Part shown: piece by piece, positions 45,831 to 57,451 of the stretch | How the letters are laid out: every line of letters begins with the position of its first letter | Numbering within the stretch: position 1 is the stretch's first letter | Assembly: GCA_003996215.1 (NCBI GenBank) | Contig: QJPP01000002.1 | Location: 434,001-498,000 of the forward strand | Direction of reading: 5' to 3' | Source of the DNA: Jaltomata sinuosa | Lineage: Eukaryota > Streptophyta > Magnoliopsida > Solanales > Solanaceae | DNA length: 64,000 nt | Notes under the pieces: model-generated | Told to the model about the DNA's origin: nothing | Databases searched by the model: none | The model's input: the letters and a program-made list of their open reading frames with translations, nothing else | Made by a program: the position numbers and the translations under genes

Positions 45831-47177
45831 TTAATCTCATTATTTAATTTTGGAAATTTGTTTTTTTTCCATCCTTTTTTTTTTTGGAGAACATGAGAAA
45901 AAAGTTGTCTTTTTAGATTAATTAGCTAGCATTTGACATGGATTTTGAAAAATTAATTTTTAAATAGCTTCAAGTCTCAAAAAATTTCAAATAAAATGCA
46001 TGTTCAAACACAATTTCAAAAACTCAATTAAAACATTTGTAAGTACGTTTTCGAAAACAAATATTTCTTTGTAGTAAACTTTGTTATTTTTTTTCCTTTA
46101 AAAGTATCATAATAACTCAAGATTGAGGCGTATTAGGGATACTGTCTATACAAATATTTTATCTAATTAATAGTATATCACCTAGCCCATCCTCCTCCTT
46201 CTCCCGAGCCTAAAGGCAACAAGTTTTGTCAGTAATCTTTTCGTTCCTTTTTACTTATCCACTAGAAGGGGTAATAACAAAGAACAACAAGAGAAAAAGA
46301 TTCAGCAAATTAGTAGAAGGAAAGAAAGCTTTCCTACATGCAATTTGGGTGTATTTTATTTATATTTATACAATAAAATAAAAATGAAATTATACAATTG
46401 TTAAAAGTTATTTTAATGGGACTATGACTCATTCTATATGAAATTATGACATTTAAATCAAGAAGCTGAATTTGGTTATTTTCCGGTAAGGATATATTAA
46501 AATACAAAAATTAAAGATATTTTCTTTCAAAATGTGATTTGAATTATCTAGGTTGTCACTTTATTCTTTGATCTAGTCCATCAATTAAAGGACAATTATT
46601 GGTAAAGTGAACAAAATATATATTTCTAATCTATGAAGTTTTTTTTTTTTTTGGGTTCGTTATTCACATTGAGATCTGCTCAAATTTAAATTTGCGTATT
46701 GCATGGCCCATTTCTAAAGGCGATTCTTCGAATTTTTTCCAATCAATGAAGGAATAATTCACATATCTCTAACATTAATTCAACATTGATATACCTAAAA
46801 CCCTACAATCAAATTAATACGTACAAGAAGAATAATAATCATATTCAATATTTAATTATATATTATGAATCAAAAACATACAATTTGAGAAACTGACCAA
46901 TTATGTCGTGTTGTCCCCAAAAGAAATTTAATAAACTATATAATATAACTAATTAATTAATTCAGTTGGAATAAAAGCATACTAGCATACCAGATTTGGC
47001 TCACTCAAACTTCATATATAGTATTAAATGGGGGACCAAGTTGCACTTTTTGTAAACTTGAGAAACTACAACTCAGCTTCCTAAATTTTCACAATTAATT
47101 ATTTTTAAGTCCTAAGAGATAACAAAAATAAATAAGTTAGAACACCCATGTGTACTAGCAGAGTTTTTTATTAGATG

Positions 47178-47643
47178 CTCCTTCCGTCCATCTTTACTTA
47201 TTCAATCATAGTGAAATTATAATAAAAACAAAATAATAAATTATCTCTTGATTTTTTAAACTGAACAACTATGTTGAACAACTATTTTTAGTATGACATA
47301 ATACATAAATGTGTCATTTAACTTGGCGTCAACTTCCATCTATGTCCGTTAACTTTGGATGTGTACAAGTAGACATGCACTTAAACTTGTATAAAGATGA
47401 ACAAGTAGACATGCTCATCCTACGTGGCATAATACACATAGGACATCACGTAAGATGCTATATTATTACGTAGGGCGCCACATAGAACGCACATGTTTAT
47501 TTGTTCAACTTTATACAAGTTTAAGTGACTACTTGTGCACGTTCAAAGTCGGAGGACATAAATACCAGTTGAAGCTAAGTTAAAAGGCACGTTTATGTAT
47601 TATGCTTTTTATGTATATTGAACAAGTAAAAATAGACGGAGAG
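47178..47643. mobile_element. Stowaway-like MITE interrupted by another MITE
   Basis: Outer ends CTCCTTCCGTCCATCTTTAC and, inverted, CTCTCCGTCTATTTTTACTT pair well. Inside, 47300-47610 has its own ends, CATAATACATAAATGTGTC and, inverted, CATAATACATAAACGTGCC, plus CAAGTTTAAGTG/CACTTAAACTTG pieces. The outer TA duplication is not clear. Confidence 0.65.
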
Positions 47644-48057
47644 AATAATAAATAAATAAATCCAACTTGTACTTATTGTTCATGTGATGACGACAAGTTT
47701 TCTTTATTTTTCTTTCTTTCAATAAGTATAACGACAAATTTTTCAACTTTGATTAATGACATAATATGAATAAAATTCATGAATTTTCATGCAGGATTAA
47801 AATCTGTCCCCATGCATTTCATTGGGCCCTACATAGGTCATCTTTTATAGTATATTTTATTTTACCAAATCACTTCATGACAATTTCTTACCTATTAATT
47901 TGAATTAACACACACTTAAATTTCAAAGCTAATTAATCACTTTTACAAAGTCCACACACTTAAACGTAAAATATTTAGACTTGATTTGTTCAAATTTTTG
48001 TCTATCCTATTTTTTAAAAAAATGTTTTTCTTAAATGAGAAATTGAGAATCTATCGC

Positions 48058-48168
48058 ATGAAAACAACTTCCCTATCTCATATAAGATTGAGGATAAGAT
48101 CGTAGACATGACCTTACCTTTTTCATAATTCACTTATGGATCATAGCGAATGTGTTATTGTTGTTGAA
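48058..48168 (+). mobile_element. Degenerate TS-like SINE
   Basis: ACTTCCCTATCTCATATAAG, AGGATAAGATCGTAGACATG, ACTTATGGATCATAGCGAAT and the tail GTTATTGTTGTTG follow the SINE 3' half. Confidence 0.5.
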
Positions 48169-48886
48169 ATCATTTTTTCTCTTCCTTTTTAACTTTTGTG
48201 GGTTGAGCGTTTGATTACTACTCGTGTCCAAATAAAATATCTTTTGACGATTTGAAAATTGAAATTCGTTGTAACATTTTATGTGAAAGTACTTTGATCA
48301 AACATGAAAATTTAAGAAACAAAAGAAAAATTTCAGTGTAGAAGTCAAATATATGCAAATTATTAAAACAAGTAGTAATGAGAGTTCTGTATGTCTTTTC
48401 GCTTTTTGATATCTTATAAAGTATGAAATTTTACATTAATCGGTTTCAATAAATCATATCATTATGAATAAAAATGTTAAAATTAAATAATTTTGACAAA
48501 AATATTTTTCCCATTTCATATAATTTGACCCATATTAATCCGACACAATTCTTAAAAATGTTTTAGTTAAAGATGTCTTTTTTTAAACTAACTTTGTCAA
48601 TGATGCTTTGAAACTCTTGATTTGCCAAAATGAACGAGTAAAATAAAAAATCTATTTTTAATATAAACGTCAAGTAAAATGAAACGAAGAGAGCATATCA
48701 TTTTCTTTTTAGACAAACTTAAAAAAAATGTGACTTAAAATCACAAGGATTAATGACATACCATTCAAGTTTGAATAGAGGACAAGTAATTGATTTAGTA
48801 TATAAAATTAGTATTGTACACACTTGTCGTACAACTTGTAAAAAAAAATATTTACTCAAATCATAATTTTTTTTCCCCTTATAGTA

Positions 48887-48888
<2 letters not shown>

Positions 48889-48925
<37 letters not shown>
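48889..48925. repeat. C37 homopolymer upstream of the MYB gene
   Basis: Thirty-seven uninterrupted C about 295 bp before the MYB ATG. On the other strand this is a long G run able to form G-quadruplexes; the C strand could form an i-motif. The exact length is doubtful in any assembly. Confidence 0.9.
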
Positions 48926-49075
48926 TTATGTTAGAGAGAGAAAAGAGAAAAAAAAACTGATCCAACTTCGAGGAAATCGCAAGCAATGACTTTCTTGAAA
49001 ATAAGACAATGGTCATAGACTTTTTCTTTTTATATTTATTTTCTTTTTAAAAAAAAAATAGAGTAACTCAATAGC

Positions 49076-49082
49076 ATAAATA
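49076..49082 (+). promoter_or_regulatory. Possible TATA element of the MYB gene
   Basis: ATAAATA within GCATAAATACCCCC, about 140 bp before the ATG. It is the best TATA-like match at a plausible distance; other AT-rich candidates exist (49031). Weak support. Confidence 0.3.
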
Positions 49083-49218
49083 CCCCCACATCCATAGCAT
49101 TTGCTCCCACTGATATTGAAAGCCTTTGGCCCTTTTTTTCTCTCTGTTTCAAAGAGTGAAAAACACAACCAAAAAACATCAAAAATCAATTGATTAAAGA
49201 AGAGTTGAACAAGTAAAA

Positions 49219-51423
49219 ATGGTGAGAGCACCTTGTTGTGAGAAGATGGGGTTGAAGAAAGGGCCATGGACTACTGAAGAAGATCAAGTTCTAATTTCTT
49301 ATATTCAATCAAATGGCCATGGCAATTGGAGAGCTCTTCCTAAACTAGCTGGTAATTAATCGAGCTTCAAATTCTGACTCTGTCTTGATATATTTTGATC
49401 GGCCCGAATAATTTAGTTTCGGGCCGCTCAAAAGCCCGTTGAACAGAAAAGAGTCGCTTCGTTCCCTTGGACAAATATTTTTTCCCATTGTCGGCCGAAT
49501 AAGTTTGATTCGGGCTGCATAAAGCCCGATAACTAGGAAACGGGCTTCTTTGTTTCCTCGGACAAACACATTTTTTCCGTTTTCAACGGAATAAGTTTGA
49601 TTCGGGCTGCATAAAGCCCGGTAAATAGGAAACGGGCTCCTTATCAGAAGCTTTTTCGTTCCCCAGACAAACATTTTTTTCACATTTTCAGCCGAATAAG
49701 TTTGATTCGGGCTGCATAAAGCCCGGTTAATAGCAAACGGGCTTCTTATCAGGAGCTTCTCCATTTTCTCAGCCAATATTTTCCATTTTTAATCTGATTG
49801 ATCGGAAAAAAGATGGTAAAATTAGTTGAAGAAAATTATTGGCATTGTTTTTATAGAATTTGATGAAAACCCATTTTTGTGTTATAATTTTCTTGGTTTT
49901 TTTAAAAAAAAAATGAGAAAAAATTAATTAATTAATTTTTTTGTTAATTATCAGGATTATTGAGATGTGGGAAGAGTTGCAGACTTCGTTGGACTAATTA
50001 TTTGCGTCCAGATATAAAGAGAGGAAATTTCACAAGAGAAGAAGAAGATAGCATTATCCAATTACATGAAATGCTTGGCAATAGGTAAATAATATTTTTC
50101 CTTTTTTCTCCATATTATAATCTGCTAATTTTAGTAAATAATATTCTTTCTTTTTGAATCTATCACATTCATATAATATAATCCCTTCATTTTTTTTTTC
50201 AACTTATTTGAACAAACTAAAAGAAGAAATAAATTAAAGGACTTTTTAAAAGAGAACAATGGTAAGAAGAATAATTGATCATAGCTCTAAAAAAGCTGAT
50301 TTTCTTTTAAGAGTATTGTCTTTATCACATTCAGTAATTCCTCGCATGCTCATAAGTCATAATCATTATTCACAAAAATAAATTTAAAAGAATTAGTCAG
50401 ACTTTCTCCTTTTTTAAAAAAAAATTATTTTTCTTTTGAGATGGAAAGACTGTTTTCAATAGACCAATTCGATAATATTACCCTAACAAGTTGATTATTT
50501 GTCTTTTTGTTCAGAGAGTAGTTAAAATATCTGAAAAGATATCTAATTATTTTGTTTGTATCAAGGAATAATCCAAAGATTTGTGAAAAAGATTCCTTTA
50601 GACATGGTTTTTAGTTACATTATTATTATTTAATCTCATTTGCAAATCTAATGACATTTAATTAAAAGCTAAACAAATCAAAGTCATGTGGTGCATATCT
50701 CCATAGGTTCTTGTGACATAATAATTAAAGTTTTAAGCACTACTATAATGCTTGTCCACTTCTCTTAATTAATTAAATTACAAAAAGATTTGTTTTGATT
50801 TGTACTAATTAAATTTTCCTTAATTATTTTTTTCCAGATGGTCTGCGATAGCAGCTAGATTATCAGGAAGAACGGACAACGAAATTAAAAATGTATGGCA
50901 CACTCACTTGAAAAAAAGGCTAAAAAATTATCAGCCTCCTCAGAACTCCAAAAGACAACACAAAAACAACAATAATTCCAAAGCTCCTAGTACTTGTCAA
51001 ATTGCCTTGAACAAGTCACAAAAGTTTAGCAACATCCAAGAAGACATTAATGGGCCCGGGCCCGTGTCCGGCCCGAACTCGCCACAATTGTCGTCTAGCG
51101 AGATGTCGACCGTCACGGCCGATTCACTGGCCGTGACGATGGGCGGTGTTACAAACTGTGGTGATCAAATGGACTCGTCCGAACATTTTATTCCAGAGAT
51201 CGACGAGAGTTTTTGGACGGACGATTTGTCCACGGCTGATAACTCGAGTTTCGATATGGCGGGTAGTAATGGTGGTGAAGAATTACAAGTTCAATTTCCA
51301 TTTCATGACATGAAACAAGAGAGAGTTGAGATGGACGTTGGACCAAAATTAGAGGACGATTTGGACTTTTGGTACAATGTTTTCATAAAGTCTGGGGACT
51401 TATTAGAATTACCAGAATTTTGA
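49219..51423 (+). CDS. MYB15: R2R3-MYB transcription factor, subgroup 2 (MYB13/14/15 type; 282 aa)
   Basis: Exons 49219-49351, 49955-50084 and 50838-51423 give 282 residues; all junctions are GT-AG at the usual R2R3-MYB positions. R2 spans about 14-61 with Trp17/37/57 (GPWTTEEDQ ... GNWRALPKLAG); R3 about 67-112 with Phe70 in place of the first Trp, then Trp89 and Trp108. VWHTHLKKRL after R3, IDESFWTDDLS (209-219) and the C-terminal DLDFWYNVFIKSGDLLELPEF-type ending mark subgroup 2, which includes regulators of cold response and phenylpropanoid or lignin genes. The bHLH-binding signature in R3 is absent (S77, Q80), as usual for this group. Acts in the nucleus on AC-type and MYB sites (family knowledge). 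The C-terminal part is Ser/Asn-rich with a GC-richer patch at 51050-51140. The assignment to MYB15 rather than MYB14 is from general resemblance. Confidence 0.94.
49401..49795. repeat. Four-copy minisatellite in MYB intron 1
   Basis: About four units of 95-105 bp starting near 49401, 49491, 49585 and 49690. Each carries GAATAAGTTTGATTCGGGC, TGCATAAAGCCCG, AAACGGGCTTCTT and TTCCCC.GACAAACATTTTTT. GGGCT and AGCCC within a unit can pair into a small hairpin. It lies wholly inside the 603-bp intron and is GC-richer than its surroundings. A 143-residue minus-strand frame (49345-49776) repeats with the same period and is a by-product unless shown otherwise. Confidence 0.9.
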
Positions 51424-53762
51424 GGGGTCAATTTGGTTGTACTATAAAACTTGAAGTAGTGGAATGACACCTAAATTATTGGTGATTTGGGATTTTTGGG
51501 AGTTGGCAAGTTTGAAAATTCATGTTTGTTTATTGACCTTTAGTACTTGGGAGGACCAACAAAAAACTCCAAGTTGATACTTTTATTTTACCTAGGATAA
51601 TAATTTTTTTCTTTTTTTTTCCTACTTTTATTTTCCTATTTTTGTTTTGTACCTTTTTAGTTTAGTTTAATTGGGCAAAAAGTATAGTGGATGGTGATAT
51701 TAGAGAAAAGTCTTCAAGAAACTCTATTCATATCCTCCTAACTTAATTAGATTAATTGTATGTGAATTATATCTTTTGTAACATGACATTACTCAAATAA
51801 AAAGGATTTGTTATTCATCTTATTATCCTCTTTTCATTGGATAAATTGTTATATCTTGAATTTACCAATTCATTTTTATTTTTTTAATCATATAGTATCT
51901 GATATTTACTGAAATGATTCTACGAGAGGAAGGACAAATGAATGAGTGATGTGTACATTAAATTAATTGATTCGTCATAATAGAAAAGAAAAACGATATA
52001 TATCAACGGAAAAGGATGATCTACTGTGATACTTTCTCTTTTAGTAATCTGTGCAAACTTGATTCTTCTTCAATAATATCCATATATTTTTATATGCTTA
52101 ATTACTTATGTTGTAAGTTGTAACAAACATAAATAAATAAATTTATCCATCCATCACTATCAAATCATGATTTGATGCTTAAGTTAGAGAATTCAATATC
52201 CTCAATAAACATAAATTGTTCAAAAATATGTTCCAACCTGGCAATCCTAATTAAGATGGAAGATTATATTCCTAATTATAAAGAAAAACGTATTGATTTC
52301 ACTTCATGGCAATCCTAGAAATATTTGGGCCAAATCTGTTACATTTTGCATAATTCATAATAAATTAAAATTAATTAATGGTGATTTTTAGAAAACATGT
52401 AAAGGAAATCCCTTAATAGTATATATTTAAGGGCATCATTGTCTCTAAAAATTAAATTCTGCCACTAGAATTTGATTTTTAGTAATTGGTTGGAGATAAA
52501 TGTACCAATTTTTTTATAACACCCCTTTTTAAACCATTTTAAGAGAGAAATAATTATTTTCTATCAACTTTGTTGTTCATTATGGTTCTTTAATTTAAAG
52601 ATTTTCATCATGTGAGCCAGAAGAATTAATGAGACTTTGTTTTTTATCTCTTACTTTCTCAATTATATTACTTTGATTATCTATACGTTGTTATTTATAC
52701 ACATTGTTAAAGGATTAACACAATTTGAATTAATTACCTAATAAATAAATTGTAAGAAAACATTCATAATTACCAATAATTACTAAAAGAACTTCTGTGT
52801 CGGCTGAAGAACATTTTTTTTTTCCAGAAAATATATATAGATGAATTGAGATTTGGTTTTATACATTGACGTGCAGGTACAAATGATAAATCAAAATAAT
52901 TTTGACGTGTGAATTAATTTTTGTCATGAAAGTTTAAACAGATTGCATGTCAATCGATTGAAAGCAAAATCTCACGTTTTCAATGGTAAAAGAGATTTAT
53001 TTATTTTTTAAAAAGTCATGTGGTGTCATAATTTTCAACTGAAAAGTTATCACATCTTTATATGAACTTTTGAAAATTCCAAATTACAGAAAAAATGTGT
53101 GTGATACATTTTTCCTTTCCACACTGAAAATTGACCACAGAGTTGATCATGTGGAGTGGAAGTTATTATTGATTTTTTTTTTAATGAAAAATGTTGCTGA
53201 AATTTACCATCTAGAAGGGGGCTGGTGTATATTGTTCGATACTAGCTCGTTGTGAAGTTCAATTAATTTGAATTCGTGTTGAAAATTAATCAAACTCTCA
53301 GATTAAAGATGTTTTCTATCAAAAATGACTTTATTCCTAAAGCTTGTCTGAATTCTGATTAGAGATGAAGGGTACTTAGTTAGAGGCGGATTGAGATTTA
53401 TGAAATTTGCATGAGAAAAACAAGGTGGCCATAGTATTATTGAATGATCAAGTACATATACTTTGTAAAGTTGAAAGGATTTTGGAGAGTAAAAGATTTT
53501 ATAATTAAATTTGTAAATATTATTTTATGAATGATAACGAAATCTTAGTTCATGACCGGAGAATTTAGTAGCTTTAATCTAAACTTTGTATTTATGTTAA
53601 AAATTTATTAAATATGTACAAAAAATTAAATTCAAAATTTAGTTAATTACTAGCATTTAAAATTGTCTTAAAGTTCAAAACTCTTAAAGTTTAAATTCTT
53701 GTTCCGTCTCATATCGGCAGAAGAATTTGTCATGTAGCATGTTAGTTGTCATATTTATATCG
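51424..53762. other. MYB 3' UTR and intergenic region
   Basis: The first few hundred bases hold the 3' UTR (AATAAA-like ATAAAAAGG near 51798). Beyond that there is AT-rich DNA with no recognised gene; the short frame 53070-53255 is not convincing. TTAGAGGCGGATTGAGATTT near 53379 resembles one end of the CAGRGGCGGATC MITE group, without a partner. Confidence 0.45.
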
Positions 53763-54908
53763 GAAGCGGCTCCCCTCCAGTATAGTTCTTGTCCAGTGCG
53801 TCCAGTGCACAGATAATTTACTTACACCTGTCCACTTTCAGATCTAAGGGTCAACATTTGTTTGACTAAAATAACCCCTTAACCATGGTCAAAGTTCATT
53901 AATTCTCTACTCTATCTTTTCTTTTTGGCATCATATATATAGGCGAAGATATTGCTGTCATAAGTTCTCTGTTTTCCCTTTTATTTTTATTATTTTTGTT
54001 TTATTATTGTCATTGTTCAAGTCTCCAAAAATCAGCAAACGTTCACCTCCAAATTCCAAGCTCGTTCAAATTGAATAATTTCATTGTTTTTATTTTTGAA
54101 GTAATAATCTCGTCAACGAATTGAAGAAATTTCCTATTCCCTTTACTCTCTTTTAGTAATTGTTATGGACTTATGGTTATTAAAAATAATTGAACCAATA
54201 TATTTTTAATTTAAAAATTCAAGATAAAATAAATTACTTTTAAATAAAAAATATAATTAGTCTTAAATCTAACAAATGTGGCGATAAATTAATGTGGTGA
54301 AAGAAAGAGTAGTATTAGATTGAGATAAAATAAAATAATACATTCTCCGTCCACTTTTATTTGTCACTGTTTCGCTTCTCGAGGTTAAACTGCGCTAACT
54401 TTGACCAACATTTTAAGGTATTTATTTTTTATCATATTAATATGAGAAATATTGCAACTTATAGCATTTTTCGTATCGTTTTCGACCATCAAAATTTTAA
54501 ATTTTAAATATTAAATTAATCAACTTCAATTAATTAGTTTTGAAATTTAGTCAAATTGACTTTCGTAAAGCGAAATATGACAAGTAAAATGAACTGTGGG
54601 TGTAATAACTTTGTCAAATTAACGTTTTAATTCATACTTTTTATAAGACAGGTAAAAAATAAGCATGACAACTAAAAAAAGGGAGAGAATGTACAAAATA
54701 AACAAAGCATATAACAAGATTTTCGCCTAAGTATATGTTACCAATAAGAAGAAGATAAAATAGACTAATGGGTTTTAACCATGATTTAGAAAAGTTGTTT
54801 TGATTAAATAAATATTGACCCTTAAATATGAAAAAGGACAGATGTAATAAAATTAATAGTGCACTGAACGCACTGGATAGTAGCTCTACTGGAGGGGGAG
54901 CCGCTCCC
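53763..54908. mobile_element. Mutator-like (MULE) non-autonomous element, long terminal inverted repeats (1146 bp)
   Basis: Left end GAAGCGGCTCCCCTCCAGTA and right end (inverted) GGGAGCGGCTCCCCCTCCAG. Inverted similarity continues for about 170 bp (CCAGTGCGT.CAGTGCAC, ACCTGTCC, AAGGGTCAAC.TTTG, CCATGGT on one arm against CCATGATT-type on the other). The 10-bp direct repeat ATTTATATCG flanks it (53753-53762, 54909-54918); MULEs give 9-10 bp. No transposase frame. A Stowaway-like piece is inside at 54342-54598. Confidence 0.85.
54342..54598. mobile_element. Stowaway-like MITE inside the Mutator-like element
   Basis: CATTCTCCGTCCACTTTTATTTGTCACTG and, inverted from the right side, CCCACAGTTCATTTTACTTGTCAT pair at the ends. 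Subterminal CGCTTCTCGAGG / CGTAAAGCG partly pair. Nested in the MULE. Confidence 0.55.
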
Positions 54909-54918
54909 ATTTATATCG

Positions 54919-56942
54919 ATTCAACGAATATTGATACATGATACATCATGCATGCATTCACACAAACTTTAAAGGACAACTCCTTTTTCAAAATACATAG
55001 TGTTGGAAAAAGATTTAACACATGGAATAATAAGAAAGAAAACTTTATGGGAGGAACAAAGAAAATTATGGAGGTGGAAAAAAATGAGTTTTTACTAGTC
55101 ACATGTGATTATAATTTATAACAAGATGAAGAAAAAAAAGAAGAACCAAAGACCTTAAATCAGGTGAAATTTCTACTGAAATGACATGATTTTGTTACTA
55201 TATCCAGAAAATAACCGTAAATTCTCACATAGACCTTTGGAGGTCTTCTTAACTAGTCAACATGGAATTAATCAGTCATATGTTGAATCTTGAAATGGGA
55301 GAGAGTGATCGAGTTGATTGAGCAGAGAATTTTTTAAATAAGATATTTCAAGTTCGAAATTTCTTGTATGCTTTTTCGATTGAGCTCGTCGCACAGAGCT
55401 TGTCTAGTACAGTTTATCTCTCTTGTATGGCAAAATTTATCTTGTGTGCACCCGAAGAATGACGATTGCAGTTTCTGATGAAAAGAAAATTCTTTATCCA
55501 AGTGAAGTACAAAATATAGAATAATATTATTCTCACTTTATTTTGTATTGTTCTTCATATATATATATATATATATCTTTTATGATTTCGACTACTCTTT
55601 TCACTCAATTCCACATTATATTGAATCAAAAGGACTAAGAAAAAGTAGTTCAAATATCTTTTAGGATTAGTCAAAAGGCAATAATATAGTTTGCATACTT
55701 TTACAATTTTTTATGATATAAGGTAGGAATTTTTGTTGGTAATGTAGTTAATTTAGTAAATTTCTTAACAATATTAGTTAGAAACTACACATTCAACGTT
55801 AATCCCATATTTTTCAGGTTTTTTAATGTTCTTTGAGAGAGAAAAAAATGTATTACTCGAAATGATGTGACTTTTCATGAAAATATGTGTTCGTTGGAAG
55901 ACAGTAACCTTAAAGAACATAAGAGTACCGGTCATGAAGGGTGTCTTGTTGGTCAACAAATAGGAGAGAGATTAAATAAAAATAATAATTAATAATATTT
56001 CTATTTATGTGATATTATTTTCTTTATCTAATCCGTAACAGAATGATACAATTATATACTTATTTAGTAGTAATTTAACTCTAAACTTTCAATTTTACAT
56101 TTAATTGGATGATTTATGCCTACAAATTTCTCTAGCCTGAATCACATTTGTTAGGAAGCATTTTACTACCTAAATGTGGTGTTGGAATCGAATCGATATG
56201 GCGTCATGCGGAAGCTAATACTTGCAAACTTTAAAGGCGATAAATCAGATTACAAAGAAAACTATACTAAAAAACATAATATTATTAGCCTACATATGAA
56301 AAACTAAATTAAAAAACACAAAATCTATGGGAGAATAATCTCCCCCTAAACAAGACTCTTTAAAGACTACATTGCAATGTTATTGTTTTTTTGTATGAAA
56401 ATAAAGATCTTCTATTTATAGAAGTTCAAAACTTCTCCTCCAAAAAATAATTAACTAAATATGCATGGAAAAGTTCTTTTCCGACAAGAAAGTCTTTTCC
56501 ATCGAGAAAATATTTTCGAGGTAAAACACAATTATTATATAATTCAGGTAAAGTAGGAAATTCAGGGCAAACTCTTAACACGTGGACTCTTTAGCGTGAA
56601 TTCGAAAAGTAATCAGACTCCAATGCGGATATTATACACCAAATAGAAAGAAAAAAAGCAAAAAAAATCATACTTCTCTTTCTTTTTTCCCCACATAATG
56701 GAGAAAATCATCAGTCATTTAAGCAGAAAATATTATACTAATTAAATTAGAAATTCAATGGATTTGGTCCTTTAACTTTTGCATTTTCTTGTCAACATCT
56801 CTTACATTTCTCACCCTCATTTTTTTCTCTCTTTTTGTCCTCTTTCCATAATTATCTAAACTTGATCTTTTGCTAACATTATTCTGCATTTGGTTTCATT
56901 TACAAATTTCAAGTAACTTGTGTTTAAAATAACTTTCAATGC
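54919..56942. other. Intergenic, no gene recognised
   Basis: Contains an (AT)n microsatellite at 55557-55577 and, at 55300-55470, a segment with a GTTCGAAAT B-box-like motif that may be an old SINE (weak). No exon pattern. Confidence 0.4.
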
Positions 56943-56950
56943 ATTGACTC

Positions 56951-57443
56951 TAAGGGTGTCGAGTGGGCTGGGCTGGGCCGGGTCGGATCGGATTGACAAA
57001 AATTGAACCAATCGGGTTCGGGGCCGGATTGGTTACCTGTTGGTCCTATTCGGGCCCAACCTTCCAAAAGGGTTCAAAGTGACCCGTTCGGTTCTGGGTT
57101 ATACCGGATCGGGTTACATTAAAAAAATTCTTTCAAATCTATTAATAAAATATAAATTATTATTATTATTTTTATTTATTATTTAAAAAACTGGGTCGGG
57201 TTGGGTCGGACTGGGTCGGTTAATCGATGTGACAATTACCGATTACGACCGATTTCGGGTTACGGGTTCAAAAATTGAACCGATCGGCTCGAGTTACGGG
57301 TTCAAAAATTGTACCGACCTATTTCGATTATAGTAGGCGACCCGGACCAACCCAACCTTTTAACTAAGGGTCGGGTCGGGCCAGGTTTTTACCGGGTCGG
57401 GCCGGTCTGATTCCAGGTCAACCCGGCCCAATTGGCAACCTTA
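56951..57443. mobile_element. hAT-like fold-back element, GC-rich (493 bp)
   Basis: Ends TAAGGGTGTCGAGTGGGC and, inverted, TAAGGTTGCCAATTGGGC. Perfect 8-bp target duplication ATTGACTC (56943-56950, 57444-57451). The interior is composed of CGGGTCGGGTTGGGTCGG and its complement, with an AT-rich centre, so it can fold nearly end to end. Non-autonomous. Confidence 0.9.
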
Positions 57444-57451
57444 ATTGACTC

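Noticed and set aside
49345..49776. 143-codon minus-strand frame in MYB intron 1
   Set aside because: Not called a gene: it has the period of the tandem repeat and no start context or known domain. Kept as a finding.
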